DNA of 64,000 nucleotides from Paenibacillus polymyxa M1 (GTDB lineage Bacteria; Bacillota; Bacilli; Paenibacillales; Paenibacillaceae). The notes below the pieces were generated by a model. The model saw only the letters and a list, made by a program, of their open reading frames with translations, ran no database searches and had not been told where the DNA came from. The position numbers were made by a program, and so were the translations under genes. Each line of letters starts with the position of its first letter. Positions within the stretch are counted from its first letter, which is position 1. Positions 8,381 to 17,309 of this stretch are shown piece after piece. The DNA is taken from positions 363,001 to 427,000 of the forward strand of contig NC_017542.1 in NCBI RefSeq assembly GCF_000237325.1, given 5' to 3'.

Positions 8381-8938
8381 ATGACATCAATGACTATTGT
8401 CGATCCATCCGTCAAACCAGGATTAACAGCTTTTCAGGCAAGTGCTGAAGATCAGGCTGAGGTTCACGAATTAATTTTAAAGACGGCTAGATGGCTGCAC
8501 AGCAAGGGCTCCACGCAATGGGGCAAATTACTAAAAGGAGAAGATGATCACAATCTGGGTGGTGCTATTGCACGCGGAGAAGTGGTTATTTTCCGAACGT
8601 CAGAGGATCATCGCTTGGCAGGTGCAGTAATTTTGCAGCAGCAGCCCAGTGCTTGGGATAGTAGATTGTGGGGATTAGAGGAGACAGATTCTGAGGAAGG
8701 AACTTCCGTATATCTGCATCGTTTGGTTGTAGATCGAGATAATAGTGGGAAGGGACTGGGCCGTGAGCTCATGCAGTGGATTGAGCAAGGCATCCGTTTT
8801 GCAGGCAAGGATCGAATCCGTCTAGATTGTATTGCGGGCAATGACAAGCTTAGTGGGTTTTACAAACAATGCGGCTATACTTATATGGGCGAAACGAATG
8901 GCTATAACACTTTTGAAAAGATGCTAATAAAGTCATAG
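8381..8938 (+). CDS. GNAT family N-acetyltransferase
   Basis: 185-residue cytoplasmic acetyltransferase of the GNAT fold. Motif A for acetyl-CoA is visible as LHRLVVDRDNSGKGLGRELMQ (the R/Q-x-x-G-x-G/A loop is GKGLGR). The end of the fold has NDKLSGFYKQCGYTYMGE, the usual motif B pattern. ATG 8381 has GAGGTG upstream; an in-frame TTG at 8369 would lack room for a binding site. The substrate is not predictable; small amines, peptides or antibiotics are possible. A terminator follows at 8968-9004. Confidence 0.8.
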   Translation: MTSMTIVDPSVKPGLTAFQASAEDQAEVHELILKTARWLHSKGSTQWGKLLKGEDDHNLGGAIARGEVVIFRTSEDHRLAGAVILQQQPSAWDSRLWGLEETDSEEGTSVYLHRLVVDRDNSGKGLGRELMQWIEQGIRFAGKDRIRLDCIAGNDKLSGFYKQCGYTYMGETNGYNTFEKMLIKS

Positions 8939-8967
8939 AAAAACGAATCCTAATTGAAGGAATACAA

Positions 8968-9004
8968 AAGAAGGAAGCAGGTGATCTGCATTCTTCTTTT
9001 TTTG
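8968..9004 (+). terminator. Terminator after the GNAT gene
   Basis: AAGAAGGAAGCAG (8968-8980) pairs imperfectly with CTGCATTCTTCTT (8986-8998), followed by a run of T. Confidence 0.65.
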
Positions 9005-9148
9005 TTGTGCAGACCTTTACGTCCTCGTGAGAATGTCTTTCTTCTGGATTGCTGTCATATCAGATCCACTCAAAAGAAAAAAAATTATATAAAAATGAAA
9101 ATGGGGATATCGCGCTTTCTCCTTCTACATATGATGATAGGGAAAGTT

Positions 9149-9162
9149 TGTAAGCGCTTCAA
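9149..9162 (+). promoter_or_regulatory. cre-like (CcpA) site upstream of the sugar ABC operon
   Basis: TGTAAGCGCTTCAA resembles the cre consensus TGWAANCGNTNWCA with two mismatches at its right end. It lies 47 nt before the probable GTG start of the solute-binding protein, a position that fits catabolite repression. Confidence 0.45.
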
Positions 9163-9208
9163 ATGAAGGGTGATATACAACCATGCGAAGCTACAGGAGG
9201 CGGTTAAG

Positions 9209-10507
9209 GTGGATAATTACATGAGCTGGATAAAGATTGGATTTTTCCTCAGCGTTCTGTTTTTACTTGCAGCGGCATGCAGCACTTCTCCCAAGATAGA
9301 GAACACAGCTGGGCAAAAAGTGCGGCTTACGATGCAGGTTTGGGGTAATCCTGCGGAGGTGAAGGTGTATCAGCGGGCACTGGATGCATTTGAAAAAGAG
9401 AATCCGAATATCGAGGTTAAGCTGGTACCTGTACCAGGAGACCAATATGAGCAAAAGCTGTTGACACAGTTACAGGGAAGCCGCGGACCGGATGTCTTTT
9501 ATTCCTATGAATCGACGATGGCGCGTTTGATCGGAGCAAAACAGGTGCAGCCTTTGGGTGAATTTTTAAAAAGTGACGCAAGTGACGTGAAGGCCGAGCA
9601 TTTTCCGGAAGGATTATGGGGGCCGGCCAAGCGTGATGGGGAAATCTATGGAGTCACTCCTGACTCCAACCCGATGGTCATGTACTACAACAAAAAGGTA
9701 TTTAAGGAAGCAGGTGTGAAGACACCGCAGGAATACTATGATGAGGGCAAGTGGAACTGGGACGCCTTTGAGGAGGTTACATCTAAGCTGAAGGCCGCTG
9801 GAAAGCAGGGCTATATTGCGGAAAACTGGTGGGCTCACTGGTATTCATGGGTGTGGTCGAATGGTGGCCGGATCTTTGATGAACAAGGCAAATATGTGCT
9901 GGACCACAATGAAAAGGGTAAGGAAGCCTTCGCTTTCATGCACGATATGGTGAAAAAGGGAAATGCGGTATACCTTGGTTCGCTTCCGAAAGGGCAGGGG
10001 GCAGATGCCATGTTCATGTCCAACCAGGTCGGCATGCTGGCGGCGGGAAGATGGCTGGAGCCTTTGTTTAGCCAAAATAAAAGCCTTGACTTTGATTATA
10101 TCTACTGGCCCTCCAACACTGGTAAAAATGAGCCTGTCGCCATCCCGGTTGCATATGTAGCTGTAAACAAAAATAGTCCGCATGTGCAAGAGGCCATGAA
10201 GCTGGCAGCCTTCTATGTCTCTGTGAAAGGGCAGGAGGAGCGGCTGGTTGAAGGTGGCAATGCCATGGGTACGCTTGCTGCCGCAGACGAGAGCATCATG
10301 AAAAAGGCGACGATTGAGCACTCAGGCTATCTGACTGAGGGACGAGATAAAGGGCATGCTTATGGTTCTGCATTGGCGTATGATGCACAGGTGCCGGGGT
10401 TGAACTCCGATATCACGGAAACCATTGACCTGATGTTCCTGGGCAAGCAGGATGCTGCGACAACCATTGAAAAGTTGAATCAGATCATATCCAAGGCGGT
10501 CAAGTAA
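9209..10507 (+). CDS. Sugar ABC transporter solute-binding lipoprotein (family 1, CUT1)
   Basis: Extracellular lipid-anchored binding protein that captures an oligosaccharide for the two permeases encoded next. The N terminus is a lipoprotein signal with lipobox LAAAC (Cys24), followed by the family 1 core: LTMQVWGNPAEVKVY, FEKENPNIEVKLVPVPG, GPDVFYSYES, and later GMLAAGRW. The start is GTG 9209, with AGGAGG 8 nt upstream; a GTG at 9170 would place 13 extra residues before the signal and lacks a binding site. It begins a three-gene operon with no ATPase, so a shared MsmX-type ATPase probably energises it. The convergent AraC regulator and nearby Gfo/Idh dehydrogenase suggest a sugar or polyol pathway; the ligand is unknown. 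Confidence 0.88.
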   Translation: MDNYMSWIKIGFFLSVLFLLAAACSTSPKIENTAGQKVRLTMQVWGNPAEVKVYQRALDAFEKENPNIEVKLVPVPGDQYEQKLLTQLQGSRGPDVFYSYESTMARLIGAKQVQPLGEFLKSDASDVKAEHFPEGLWGPAKRDGEIYGVTPDSNPMVMYYNKKVFKEAGVKTPQEYYDEGKWNWDAFEEVTSKLKAAGKQGYIAENWWAHWYSWVWSNGGRIFDEQGKYVLDHNEKGKEAFAFMHDMVKKGNAVYLGSLPKGQGADAMFMSNQVGMLAAGRWLEPLFSQNKSLDFDYIYWPSNTGKNEPVAIPVAYVAVNKNSPHVQEAMKLAAFYVSVKGQEERLVEGGNAMGTLAAADESIMKKATIEHSGYLTEGRDKGHAYGSALAYDAQVPGLNSDITETIDLMFLGKQDAATTIEKLNQIISKAVK

Positions 10508-10545
10508 ACACGGGATCGGCCGTGACCAGGGAGGAAGGTGACAAG

Positions 10546-11418
10546 ATGCAGAAAAAGCATCAAGCGCTGTGGGGCTATCTGTTCATTGGCCCCCAGTTTC
10601 TTGGTCTGTTATGTTTTTCGCTGCTGCCCTTGCTGTATGCGTTTTACTTAAGTTTTGTAAATTGGGATGGTTTCGGGGTACCTTTGTTTGTCGGCTTGGA
10701 CAATTTTAAAGGTCAATTATCTGATCCTGATTTTTGGAAGGCACTTATCAATACGGTCTACTATATGGTGCTGGTCATCCCGGTGGGGATTGTGTTGGCT
10801 CTGCTCGTAGCCATCGTGCTCAATAAAGTAAAGGGCAGGGAAATCTATCGCTTGTTTTTTTTCATGCCTGTCGTAACCAGCTCGGTATCGGTTGGGGTCA
10901 TCTGGATGTGGATACTGAATGGTGAATTCGGCATTTTAAACCACTTGCTGCGAGCGATTGGGATTACAGGCCCAATGTGGCTTACCGATACGCATTGGGT
11001 GATCCCATCGATTGCTCTACTTAGCATATGGCTGGGACTGGGATACAACATGGTCATTTTTTTGGCAGGACTCCAGGGCATCTCCAAAAGCTATTACGAG
11101 GCAGCCGAAATTGACGGGGCCAGCAAGTTCCAGCAGCTAAGGTATATTACATTGCCGCTATTGTCACCAACGACCTTTTTTGTCACCATCATGATGGTTA
11201 TTAGCTCTTTTCAGGTATTCGATCAGGCGTTCGTCATGACGAACGGCGGACCGGCCAAAGCAAGCTATACGCTTGTGTATCACATTTACGATCAGGCATT
11301 CATAGATTTCACGATGGGAGAAAGTGCGGCAGCGGCGATGATTTTATTCGTGATCATTCTCATATTTACACTGCTGCAATTTAAAATGCAAAAGAGGTGG
11401 GTGCACTATGGAGATTAG
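10546..11418 (+). CDS. Sugar ABC transporter permease, MalF/UgpA type
   Basis: 290-residue inner-membrane permease of the CUT1 class with about six transmembrane segments. The cytoplasmic EAA loop that contacts the ATPase is visible as EAAEIDGASKFQQLRYITLPLL. The start ATG 10546 follows AGGGAGGAAGGTGA; a GTG at 10522 precedes that binding site and is not likely. The N terminus (KHQALWGYLFIGPQFLGLL) is typical of this subunit. It is the second gene of the operon and overlaps the next permease by 11 nt, implying translational coupling. It would form the heterodimeric channel with the following gene product. Confidence 0.9.
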   Translation: MQKKHQALWGYLFIGPQFLGLLCFSLLPLLYAFYLSFVNWDGFGVPLFVGLDNFKGQLSDPDFWKALINTVYYMVLVIPVGIVLALLVAIVLNKVKGREIYRLFFFMPVVTSSVSVGVIWMWILNGEFGILNHLLRAIGITGPMWLTDTHWVIPSIALLSIWLGLGYNMVIFLAGLQGISKSYYEAAEIDGASKFQQLRYITLPLLSPTTFFVTIMMVISSFQVFDQAFVMTNGGPAKASYTLVYHIYDQAFIDFTMGESAAAAMILFVIILIFTLLQFKMQKRWVHYGD

Positions 11419-12238
11419 TTGCAGAGGCAGGATGTTCCTGCGCCATGTGCTGCTCGCTGTCGGCTCTTTAATCATGTTTTTTCCATTTCTGTGGACCATC
11501 CTCAGTTCTCTAAAGGATATCTCTCAAATTTTTGTCGTTCCGCCGCAATGGATTCCCGATCCGTTTGTATGGAGTAACTATCCGGCTTCGCTGGAGGCCA
11601 TGCCCTTCGTGCAGGCGTACATGAATAGCTTTTACATTACGTTTATCATCGTGACAGCAACGTTGATTAGCGCTTCTATGGCGGCGTATGCTTTTGCTAA
11701 AATCCGTTTTCCAGGTTCGGATATATTGTTTATTTTGTTCCTCGCTACGATGATGGTGCCTAAGCAGGTAACGATGATTCCGTTATACTTGGTGATGGAT
11801 CGTATCGGTTGGCTGGATACGCATTGGTCGCTGATCGTACCTGGAGCCTTGTTTAATGCATTTGCGGTGTTTTTGCTCCGTCAATTCGTCATGGGTATTC
11901 CACGCGATCTGGAGGAAGCAGCAGTCATGGACGGGGCGGGATACATTCGCATTTACTGGAGTGTCATTCTGCCACTCGTTCGTCCAGCATTGGCGGCGAT
12001 CGGAATTTTCACCTTTTTGGGTGCCTGGAATAGCTTTCTTGATCCGCTGATCTATCTCAATACACCGGAGAAATTTACAGTTCCGCTTTTGCTCAACAAT
12101 TTCAAAGGACTATATACCGCCGATTGGTCACTGATGATGGCAGGCACCACCATCTCTGTCGTCCCGGTGCTCATCGTCTACATCATTGCCCAAAAGCAAA
12201 TTATTGAAGGCATTACCTTAACAGGCATCAAGGGGTAG
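11408..12238 (+). CDS. Sugar ABC transporter permease, MalG/UgpE type
   Basis: 276-residue partner permease. About six transmembrane segments are seen, with the EAA motif as EEAAVMDGAGYIRIYWSVILPL and the usual MalG features MMVPKQVTMIPLYLVM and GAWNSFLDPL. It starts at ATG 11408 inside the end of the upstream permease gene, with AGAGGTGG as binding site. The protein ends in the GITLTGIKG tail common to CUT1 MalG subunits. It completes the SBP-MalF-MalG operon. A bidirectional-looking terminator overlaps its stop codon, separating it from the convergent AraC gene. Confidence 0.9.
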   Translation: MEISCRGRMFLRHVLLAVGSLIMFFPFLWTILSSLKDISQIFVVPPQWIPDPFVWSNYPASLEAMPFVQAYMNSFYITFIIVTATLISASMAAYAFAKIRFPGSDILFILFLATMMVPKQVTMIPLYLVMDRIGWLDTHWSLIVPGALFNAFAVFLLRQFVMGIPRDLEEAAVMDGAGYIRIYWSVILPLVRPALAAIGIFTFLGAWNSFLDPLIYLNTPEKFTVPLLLNNFKGLYTADWSLMMAGTTISVVPVLIVYIIAQKQIIEGITLTGIKG

Positions 12239-12260
12239 GGGCGTTTCCCTACTCCTTTTT
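12232..12260 (+). terminator. Terminator at the end of the sugar ABC operon
   Basis: GGGGTAGGG (12232-12240), 6-nt loop, CCCTACTCC (12247-12255), then TTTTT. The stem overlaps the stop codons of both convergent genes. Confidence 0.75.
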
Positions 12261-13085
12261 GTGCGATTTCCGATACTGTAACGGAGTACGCCCGGTGAAA
12301 TGCTTGAATACACGGCCAAAGTGAGCAATGCTGTCAAAGCCCGTTTTTTCAGCAATGGCGGTCACTTTCCAGTTCGTTTCCTTCAAATACGCCCGAGCCT
12401 GCTGGACCCGTACATCTTGAAGATACTCGACCAGGGTAAAGCCTGTGGTCTGCTTGAAAATGCGGCACAGATATGTGCTGCTAATATAAAAATGTCCTGC
12501 CAGTTGCTCCAACGACAGCTTCTCGGCATAGTGGGCATGCAGGTACTCAATCACCGAGTACACACGTTGCTGCTGCTCGCTGCGTTCCGGCGCTATGGTG
12601 TCAGGAGCCGCTGATTGTATGCGGCGGATTCGGATCAGTAGCTGTAGCAACAGGCTTTGAAGATACATATGACGGTATGCATGCTCTTGATGGTATTCAT
12701 CCAGCATTTGCTGGAACAGATGCTCCAGCTCGCGTTGTTCTTCCGCGGAGGGGCGAAGCAAAAAGCTTTTTTCAGGCAAAAGCAGGTGGCTCTGATCGCT
12801 GGATGGAGTAACAGACGTGGACGAGGCTACAAACGCTTCATCAAAGTTGATTAAAATTCGCTCATGGCTGCCGCTCCCCTTGTTACTCGTACGGTGAAAA
12901 TCATGTTTGCTAATCCAGATCAGATCGCCCTTTTGTAGCGCGTATACACGCTGATTAATGTAGTAGTAGCGCTCTCCTGCCAGCAGATAATAGATTTCAT
13001 GCGCTTGATGGACATGGTCGGCAGACATGCTAAAAGGCACCATCCGAAGCGCTTGCTCGATGGCAAAAAGGGGTGTAGCGATCAT
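12249..13085 (-). CDS. AraC family transcriptional regulator with cupin sensor domain
   Basis: 278-residue regulator. The N-terminal half is a cupin-like sugar-sensing domain (HQAHEIYYLLAGERYYYINQ, LQKGDLIWISKHDFH). The C-terminal half carries the two AraC helix-turn-helix units, LSLEQLAGHFYISSTYLCRI and WKVTAIAEKTGFDSIAHFGR, ending in the family signature FKHFTGRTPLQYRK. The start is ATG 13085, with AAGGAGAAC upstream; a longer reading from 13151 has no such site. It converges on the sugar ABC operon and lies divergent to the Gfo/Idh gene, so it probably activates one or both when the transported sugar is present. The inducer is not known. Confidence 0.88.
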   Translation of the reverse strand: MIATPLFAIEQALRMVPFSMSADHVHQAHEIYYLLAGERYYYINQRVYALQKGDLIWISKHDFHRTSNKGSGSHERILINFDEAFVASSTSVTPSSDQSHLLLPEKSFLLRPSAEEQRELEHLFQQMLDEYHQEHAYRHMYLQSLLLQLLIRIRRIQSAAPDTIAPERSEQQQRVYSVIEYLHAHYAEKLSLEQLAGHFYISSTYLCRIFKQTTGFTLVEYLQDVRVQQARAYLKETNWKVTAIAEKTGFDSIAHFGRVFKHFTGRTPLQYRKSHKKE

Positions 13086-13222
13086 AGCAGCGTTCTCCTT
13101 TATGAAAGCATTCATGAGAATAATATATGCATACTTTTTGGATGAATTCACAATAAAAGCGAAGATTTTGCTCTTTCTTATACTATAAAATATAAGTAAT
13201 TCATGTAAAGGGTGTGAACCAA

Positions 13223-14509
13223 TTGGCTAAAATCAAATATGCGCTTGTGGGCACCGGAGGAAGAGCTGAATTTTTTTACGGTGAAGTTGTTACCGTTTTC
13301 AAAGATACATCAGAGCTGGTCGCGTTCTGTGACGTCAATCAGACGAGAATGGATTATGCCAATCGGCTGTTGCAGGAGAAATACGAACACCATCCGATTC
13401 CAACCTATAAAGCCCACGAATTTGACCGAATGATCGCGGAGACGAAGCCGGATATCGTCATCGTCACCACCATTGACCGGGTGCATCATCATTATATTAT
13501 CCGGGCGATGGAGTTGGGCTGTGATGTCATTTCCGAGAAGCCGATGACGGTCGACGAAGACAAATGCCAAGACATTCTGGATGCCATAGACCGCACGGGA
13601 CGAAAGCTGCGCGTCACCTTTAACTATCGCTATGCCCCGCATAATACGAAAATCCGTGAGGTTATCATGGACGGGACGCTGGGTGACATCTTGTCAGTCA
13701 ATTTTGAATGGCTGCTGAATACCCAGCATGGCGCAGATTATTTCCGCCGCTGGCACCGGGACAAGCGCAATAGCGGCGGTCTGCTGGTGCATAAATCGAC
13801 GCATCATTTTGATCTGATGAACTTCTGGCTTGGCTCAAAGCCGGAGACGGTATATGCGATGGGCGACTTGAAATTTTACGGCCGGGAAAATGCGGAGCAG
13901 CGTGGCGTGACGGAGTTCTATCAACGCGCTTACGGCAGCAAGGCGGCGGAAAATGACCCATTTGCCTTACACCTGGATCGTAACGAACATCTAAAAAACA
14001 TGTATCTGGATGCGGAGCATGAGGATGGGTACGTGCGGGACCAAAGCGTATTTGGCGACAATATCAGTATCGAGGATACGCTGAGTGTCATGGTGAAGTA
14101 TCAGAATAAAACGGTAATGAACTACTCACTGAACGCTTATATGCCTTGGGAGGGCTTTATCATCGTATTTAACGGCACCAAGGGACGGATGGAAGTTCGG
14201 GTATCCGAGCAATCCTATGTCAATTCCGGTGGCAGCAAGGCAGATGAGGGGGCGTTAAAAGAGAAAACCATCACGATCTATCCTCACTTTGCAGCACCTT
14301 ACGAGGTCGAAGTAGAGGAAGGCGTGGGGGGACATGGCGGAGGAGATCCGGTCATGCTACGGGATATTTTCGATAAGCCGGCAGAGGATCGGTTTCATCG
14401 TGCGGCCTCTCATATCGACGGCGCGTGGTCCATTTTAACAGGCATCGCCGCCAACCGCTCTATGCGTACAGGCCAGCCGGTGAAGGTGGAGCAACTGGTG
14501 CGATTATAA
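13223..14509 (+). CDS. Gfo/Idh/MocA family NAD(P)-dependent oxidoreductase
   Basis: About 428 residues, cytoplasmic. The Rossmann fold opens with KYALVGTGGRAEFFYG, and the catalytic EKP motif appears as SEKPMTVDED. DIVIVTTIDRVHHHY and NYRYAPHN also match the family. Members oxidise or epimerise sugars, inositols or glycosides; the substrate is unknown here. I favour TTG 13223, with AAAGGGTG 9 nt upstream, giving the compact start MAKIKYALVG; GTG 13214 overlaps the binding site. It is divergent from the AraC regulator and downstream of the sugar importer, which suggests work on the imported sugar. It is longer than the common 340-380 residues because of inserts in the C-terminal half. Confidence 0.85.
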   Translation: MAKIKYALVGTGGRAEFFYGEVVTVFKDTSELVAFCDVNQTRMDYANRLLQEKYEHHPIPTYKAHEFDRMIAETKPDIVIVTTIDRVHHHYIIRAMELGCDVISEKPMTVDEDKCQDILDAIDRTGRKLRVTFNYRYAPHNTKIREVIMDGTLGDILSVNFEWLLNTQHGADYFRRWHRDKRNSGGLLVHKSTHHFDLMNFWLGSKPETVYAMGDLKFYGRENAEQRGVTEFYQRAYGSKAAENDPFALHLDRNEHLKNMYLDAEHEDGYVRDQSVFGDNISIEDTLSVMVKYQNKTVMNYSLNAYMPWEGFIIVFNGTKGRMEVRVSEQSYVNSGGSKADEGALKEKTITIYPHFAAPYEVEVEEGVGGHGGGDPVMLRDIFDKPAEDRFHRAASHIDGAWSILTGIAANRSMRTGQPVKVEQLVRL

Positions 14510-14537
14510 CGATTGTAAGCTAGGAAGCACCTTTAAT

Positions 14538-14582
14538 AACAAGAAGCCCCTCTATTCAGATGAACAGAGGAGGCTTCTTGTT
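14538..14582. terminator. Terminator between Gfo/Idh and carbonic anhydrase genes
   Basis: AACAAGAAGCCCCTCT pairs with AGAGGAGGCTTCTTGTT around a 12-nt loop. It sits between convergent genes and could serve both. Confidence 0.75.
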
Positions 14583-14628
14583 TGTATTAGATATAAATGC
14601 ACTTTACATCGTAGGGCACTATATTTTA

Positions 14629-15465
14629 TTATTTATCGGCCTTCAGCTCACGGGTTCCCAGTTGTTGTACAGGACGATGGTTATCGGGAAAAATGGCAGC
14701 AAACTGTTTAATTTGGTCTGCCGACATTTCAATAGGCTGTTCCAATACCGTCCAATTCACATGTTCTGTGCATGGCGGGGTAGTCAGCGACCCGTTGTAG
14801 CGAACGGAGTGCAGGTCTTTTGGCAGCAGCGCAGCGAGATTTACATCCTCATCCAGAACCGCCTCTTGGGAAATATCTTTCGGCAGTTTGGACCAGATGC
14901 GATTGAAAGCCTTGTTTTCTTTGCCGCTTTGAATAAGAACGCCTAAGACGGCTGTGCTTCCGGTGTCGCTTTGATGAACAAAATGAAGCTCCATTTCAGC
15001 ATTTTTACCATCTATTTGGTGTTCACTTGGATGATGAAAATGAAACTGCTTTAGAGTGAATTTTGTGCCGTCCACGACAATATCATTGCTGGGACTAGCT
15101 GCATTGACTTGGACGGTGTGTCCATTATTCAGTATGGATACTTTAGTGGTTGAATAATGAACCTGTAGCGGTTGCTGCGTATGCGAAGCTTCCAGATGGG
15201 AATGCTCTATGTTGATGGGAGATTGTTCCTGACCATTACCACAAGCGACAAAATCCTTTTCCAGCTCCCCCCAATGCTCGGGTCCTTCATCCCCTTCGTA
15301 GGACCAGTGCGGGCTTTTCTGAACAACTGCATGTACGTTGTTAGCGGATGATGATGATGTTGCGCTAGTAGTACTAGAAGTGGCGGATGGTGTACATCCT
15401 GTTACCGACAATGCCAAGATGATGGAAAATATGCTGAACAAGCAACCTCTCCAGTGTTTTTTCAT
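14629..15465 (-). CDS. Alpha-class carbonic anhydrase, lipoprotein
   Basis: Zinc enzyme catalysing CO2 + H2O to bicarbonate + H+, placed outside the membrane. The N terminus is a lipoprotein signal with lipobox VTGC (Cys24), followed by a Ser/Thr/Ala-rich linker. The catalytic zinc ligands are H142 and H144 in QFHFHHPSEH and H161 in ELHFVH. The substrate-loop GSLTTPPCTE is present, and C75 with C232 are the expected disulphide pair. Total length 278 is normal for bacterial alpha-CAs plus linker. Binding site AAGGA precedes the ATG. It is monocistronic. Lipid anchoring keeps it on the cell surface, where it could supply bicarbonate or buffer the wall. Confidence 0.93.
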   Translation of the reverse strand: MKKHWRGCLFSIFSIILALSVTGCTPSATSSTTSATSSSSANNVHAVVQKSPHWSYEGDEGPEHWGELEKDFVACGNGQEQSPINIEHSHLEASHTQQPLQVHYSTTKVSILNNGHTVQVNAASPSNDIVVDGTKFTLKQFHFHHPSEHQIDGKNAEMELHFVHQSDTGSTAVLGVLIQSGKENKAFNRIWSKLPKDISQEAVLDEDVNLAALLPKDLHSVRYNGSLTTPPCTEHVNWTVLEQPIEMSADQIKQFAAIFPDNHRPVQQLGTRELKADK

Positions 15466-15609
15466 GTTTCTTTATCCTTCTTCCAAATAGATTATGTGAA
15501 ACTTTTTACATTGTAAATTATTGTACAAAGTTCCTGCAAGGGTACAAGGACTTAGGAAAAAGGTAGAACTGGTTGCTTATTATTACCGGGTGTAGAGAGA
15601 ATAATGGAG

Positions 15610-15653
15610 TGGTGAAATATTTGTTTGTCCTCTTTGGGGGAAGTAACTATAAT
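15610..15653 (+). promoter_or_regulatory. Promoter of the alcohol dehydrogenase gene with Rex-like overlap
   Basis: TTGTCC (15625-15630), 17 nt, TATAAT (15648-15653). The -35 region overlaps GTGAAATATTTGTTT (15612-15626), which partly resembles the Rex redox operator TTGTGAA-N4-TTCACAA; the left half is good and the right half is weak. Confidence 0.4.
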
Positions 15654-15706
15654 AGTGGGGTGTGCATTACAAAATAATTCCATATCCACTCAAAGGAGAG
15701 ATCTAC

Positions 15707-16723
15707 ATGAAAGCAGCGATTGTTACAAAAGACAAGAAAGTTAGTGTAGAAGAGAAACCTTTGCGCTCCCTGAAACATGGGGAAGCGTTAGTCCAAGTTG
15801 AATATTGCGGGGTTTGCCACACAGATTTACACGTAAAAAATGCAGATTTCGGTGATGTCACAGGCAGAGTTCTGGGACATGAAGGTATTGGGAAAGTCAT
15901 TGAATTAGGTGAAGGAGTAACCAGCCTTAAAGTTGGCGATCGCGTAAGTATTGCCTGGATGTTCGAAAGCTGCGGTCACTGCGAATATTGTTTAACCGGA
16001 CGAGAAACTTTGTGTCGTGAAGTTAAAAATGCCGGATACACGGTAGATGGTGCAATGGCAGAACAATGTATTGTCACAGCTGACTATGCGGTCAAAGTAC
16101 CAGATAATCTTGATCCTGCTGCTGCAAGCAGTGTAACTTGCGCAGGGGTTACAACCTATAAAGCTGTTAAAGTGAGTGATATCAGACCAGGACAATGGAT
16201 CGGTATCTTTGGTATTGGCGGTTTGGGTAACCTGGCTGTACAATACGCAAAAAATGTGTTCAATGCTAAAGTTGTAGCCTTTGACATCAGTGATGAAAAA
16301 CTCGAACTGGCCAAAAAAATTGGTGCTGACTATATTGTTAACAGCATGAAAGAAGATCCAGTCGCCCGAGCTAAGGAATTAACGAACGGTGCTGGTCTGG
16401 ATGCAACCGTAGTTACTGCTGTTGCCAAAACACCTTTCAACCAAGCCATTGACGTTGTAAAGGCTGGCGCGCGTGTCGTAGCTGTAGGTCTTCCAACTGA
16501 TAAGATGGATCTCGACATTCCGCGTCTGGTTCTGGACGGCATTCAAGTAATCGGCTCCTTGGTCGGTACTCGTGAAGACCTTAAAGAAGCATTCCAGTTC
16601 GCTGCAGAAGGTAAAGTTGTACCTCTTGTACAAAAACGTCCGCTTGAAGACATCAATGAGATCTTCGAAGAGATGGAGCATGGCAAAATCCAAGGACGTA
16701 TGGTCATTGATTTCACAAAATAA
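15707..16723 (+). CDS. Zinc-dependent alcohol dehydrogenase (AdhP/AdhA type)
   Basis: Cytoplasmic medium-chain alcohol dehydrogenase, about 338 residues, interconverting primary alcohols and aldehydes with NAD. Catalytic zinc ligands are C37 (GVCHTD), H58-E59 (GHEG) and C145. The structural zinc lobe is C89, C92, C95 and C103. The cofactor loop GIGGLG is at 169-174, followed by an acidic residue in [10 protein letters not shown] that favours NAD over NADP. The start is ATG 15707 after AAAGGAGAG; a GTG at 15662 precedes this site. It is monocistronic with its own promoter and terminator. In Firmicutes such genes often respond to NADH/NAD through Rex; a partial Rex-like site overlaps the -35. 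Confidence 0.92.
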   Translation: MKAAIVTKDKKVSVEEKPLRSLKHGEALVQVEYCGVCHTDLHVKNADFGDVTGRVLGHEGIGKVIELGEGVTSLKVGDRVSIAWMFESCGHCEYCLTGRETLCREVKNAGYTVDGAMAEQCIVTADYAVKVPDNLDPAAASSVTCAGVTTYKAVKVSDIRPGQWIGIFGIGGLGNLAVQYAKNVFNAKVVAFDISDEKLELAKKIGADYIVNSMKEDPVARAKELTNGAGLDATVVTAVAKTPFNQAIDVVKAGARVVAVGLPTDKMDLDIPRLVLDGIQVIGSLVGTREDLKEAFQFAAEGKVVPLVQKRPLEDINEIFEEMEHGKIQGRMVIDFTK

Positions 16724-16765
16724 AATGATGTCCAATTCGTAACTCTTGGAATTCTAAGAGAGAGA

Positions 16766-16801
16766 AAGCGCCTGCTGATCTATTGCAGACGCTTTTTTTT
16801 A
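16766..16801 (+). terminator. Terminator after adh
   Basis: AAGCGCCTGC pairs with GCAGACGCTT (one mismatched pair) around a 9-nt loop, followed by eight T. Confidence 0.8.
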
Positions 16802-16803
16802 CT

Positions 16804-17169
16804 TTACAGCTTATTCAGAATATTATCCTCCAAAACCGCGGATTTATCCCCGTATTCTTTAATAATATGTCTTTCTCCCCAGGCACAAAGTGAATCCAAA
16901 ATGCTTTTCAAACTACATCCATATTCACTAAGCTCGTACTCCACTTTGGGTGGAACCTGATTATAGCTAATTCGATTGACAATGCCGTCTTCCTCTAATT
17001 CACGAAGCTGTTGAGTCAGCATTTTTTGTGTTATAGAAGGCATCATTCGCTTTAATTCACTTGTCCGCATTTTTCCATGGGTCAAATGACACAGAATCAC
17101 ACACTTCCATTTTCCCCCGATTACCTCTAATGTCGCCTCAACAGAGATATTGTATTTTTTCTTTCCCAA
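16804..17169 (-). CDS. HxlR family transcriptional regulator
   Basis: Small winged-helix regulator of about 121 residues. The family pattern is complete: YNISVEATLEVIGGKWKCVI, LCHLTHGKMRTSELKRMMP, TQKMLTQQLRELEEDGIVNR, and VEYELSEYG. HxlR proteins sense aldehydes, quinones or oxidants; some use an N-terminal Cys, which here could be in KWKCVILCHL. I place the start at TTG 17169, with GGAGGG 7 nt upstream; a GTG at 17193 would put the binding site inside the gene. It is divergent from an MFS exporter and aldo/keto reductase pair and shares with them an intergenic inverted repeat, so it most likely represses both itself and that operon. Confidence 0.88.
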   Translation of the reverse strand: MGKKKYNISVEATLEVIGGKWKCVILCHLTHGKMRTSELKRMMPSITQKMLTQQLRELEEDGIVNRISYNQVPPKVEYELSEYGCSLKSILDSLCAWGERHIIKEYGDKSAVLEDNILNKL

Positions 17170-17200
17170 GGCCGATCCCTCCGTGTATGTCACCAGTAGG

Positions 17201-17233
17201 GTACTTTTTGGTACCTATATCACTAAAAAGTAC
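17201..17233. promoter_or_regulatory. Probable HxlR operator
   Basis: GTACTTTTT (17201-17209) and AAAAAGTAC (17225-17233) form a perfect 9-bp inverted repeat with a 15-nt spacer, midway between the divergent HxlR and MFS genes. Confidence 0.6.
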
Positions 17234-17309
17234 GTACTGTTCATAATTGATTGAATAACTCATAATAACATCTGCTGGTCGAAGATTACTATAGATAGGA
17301 GTGAAAAAC

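Noticed and set aside
8954..9166. 70-codon plus-strand open frame before the sugar ABC operon
   Set aside because: It runs through a terminator and a cre-like site and has a Cys/Lys-rich, non-protein-like composition.
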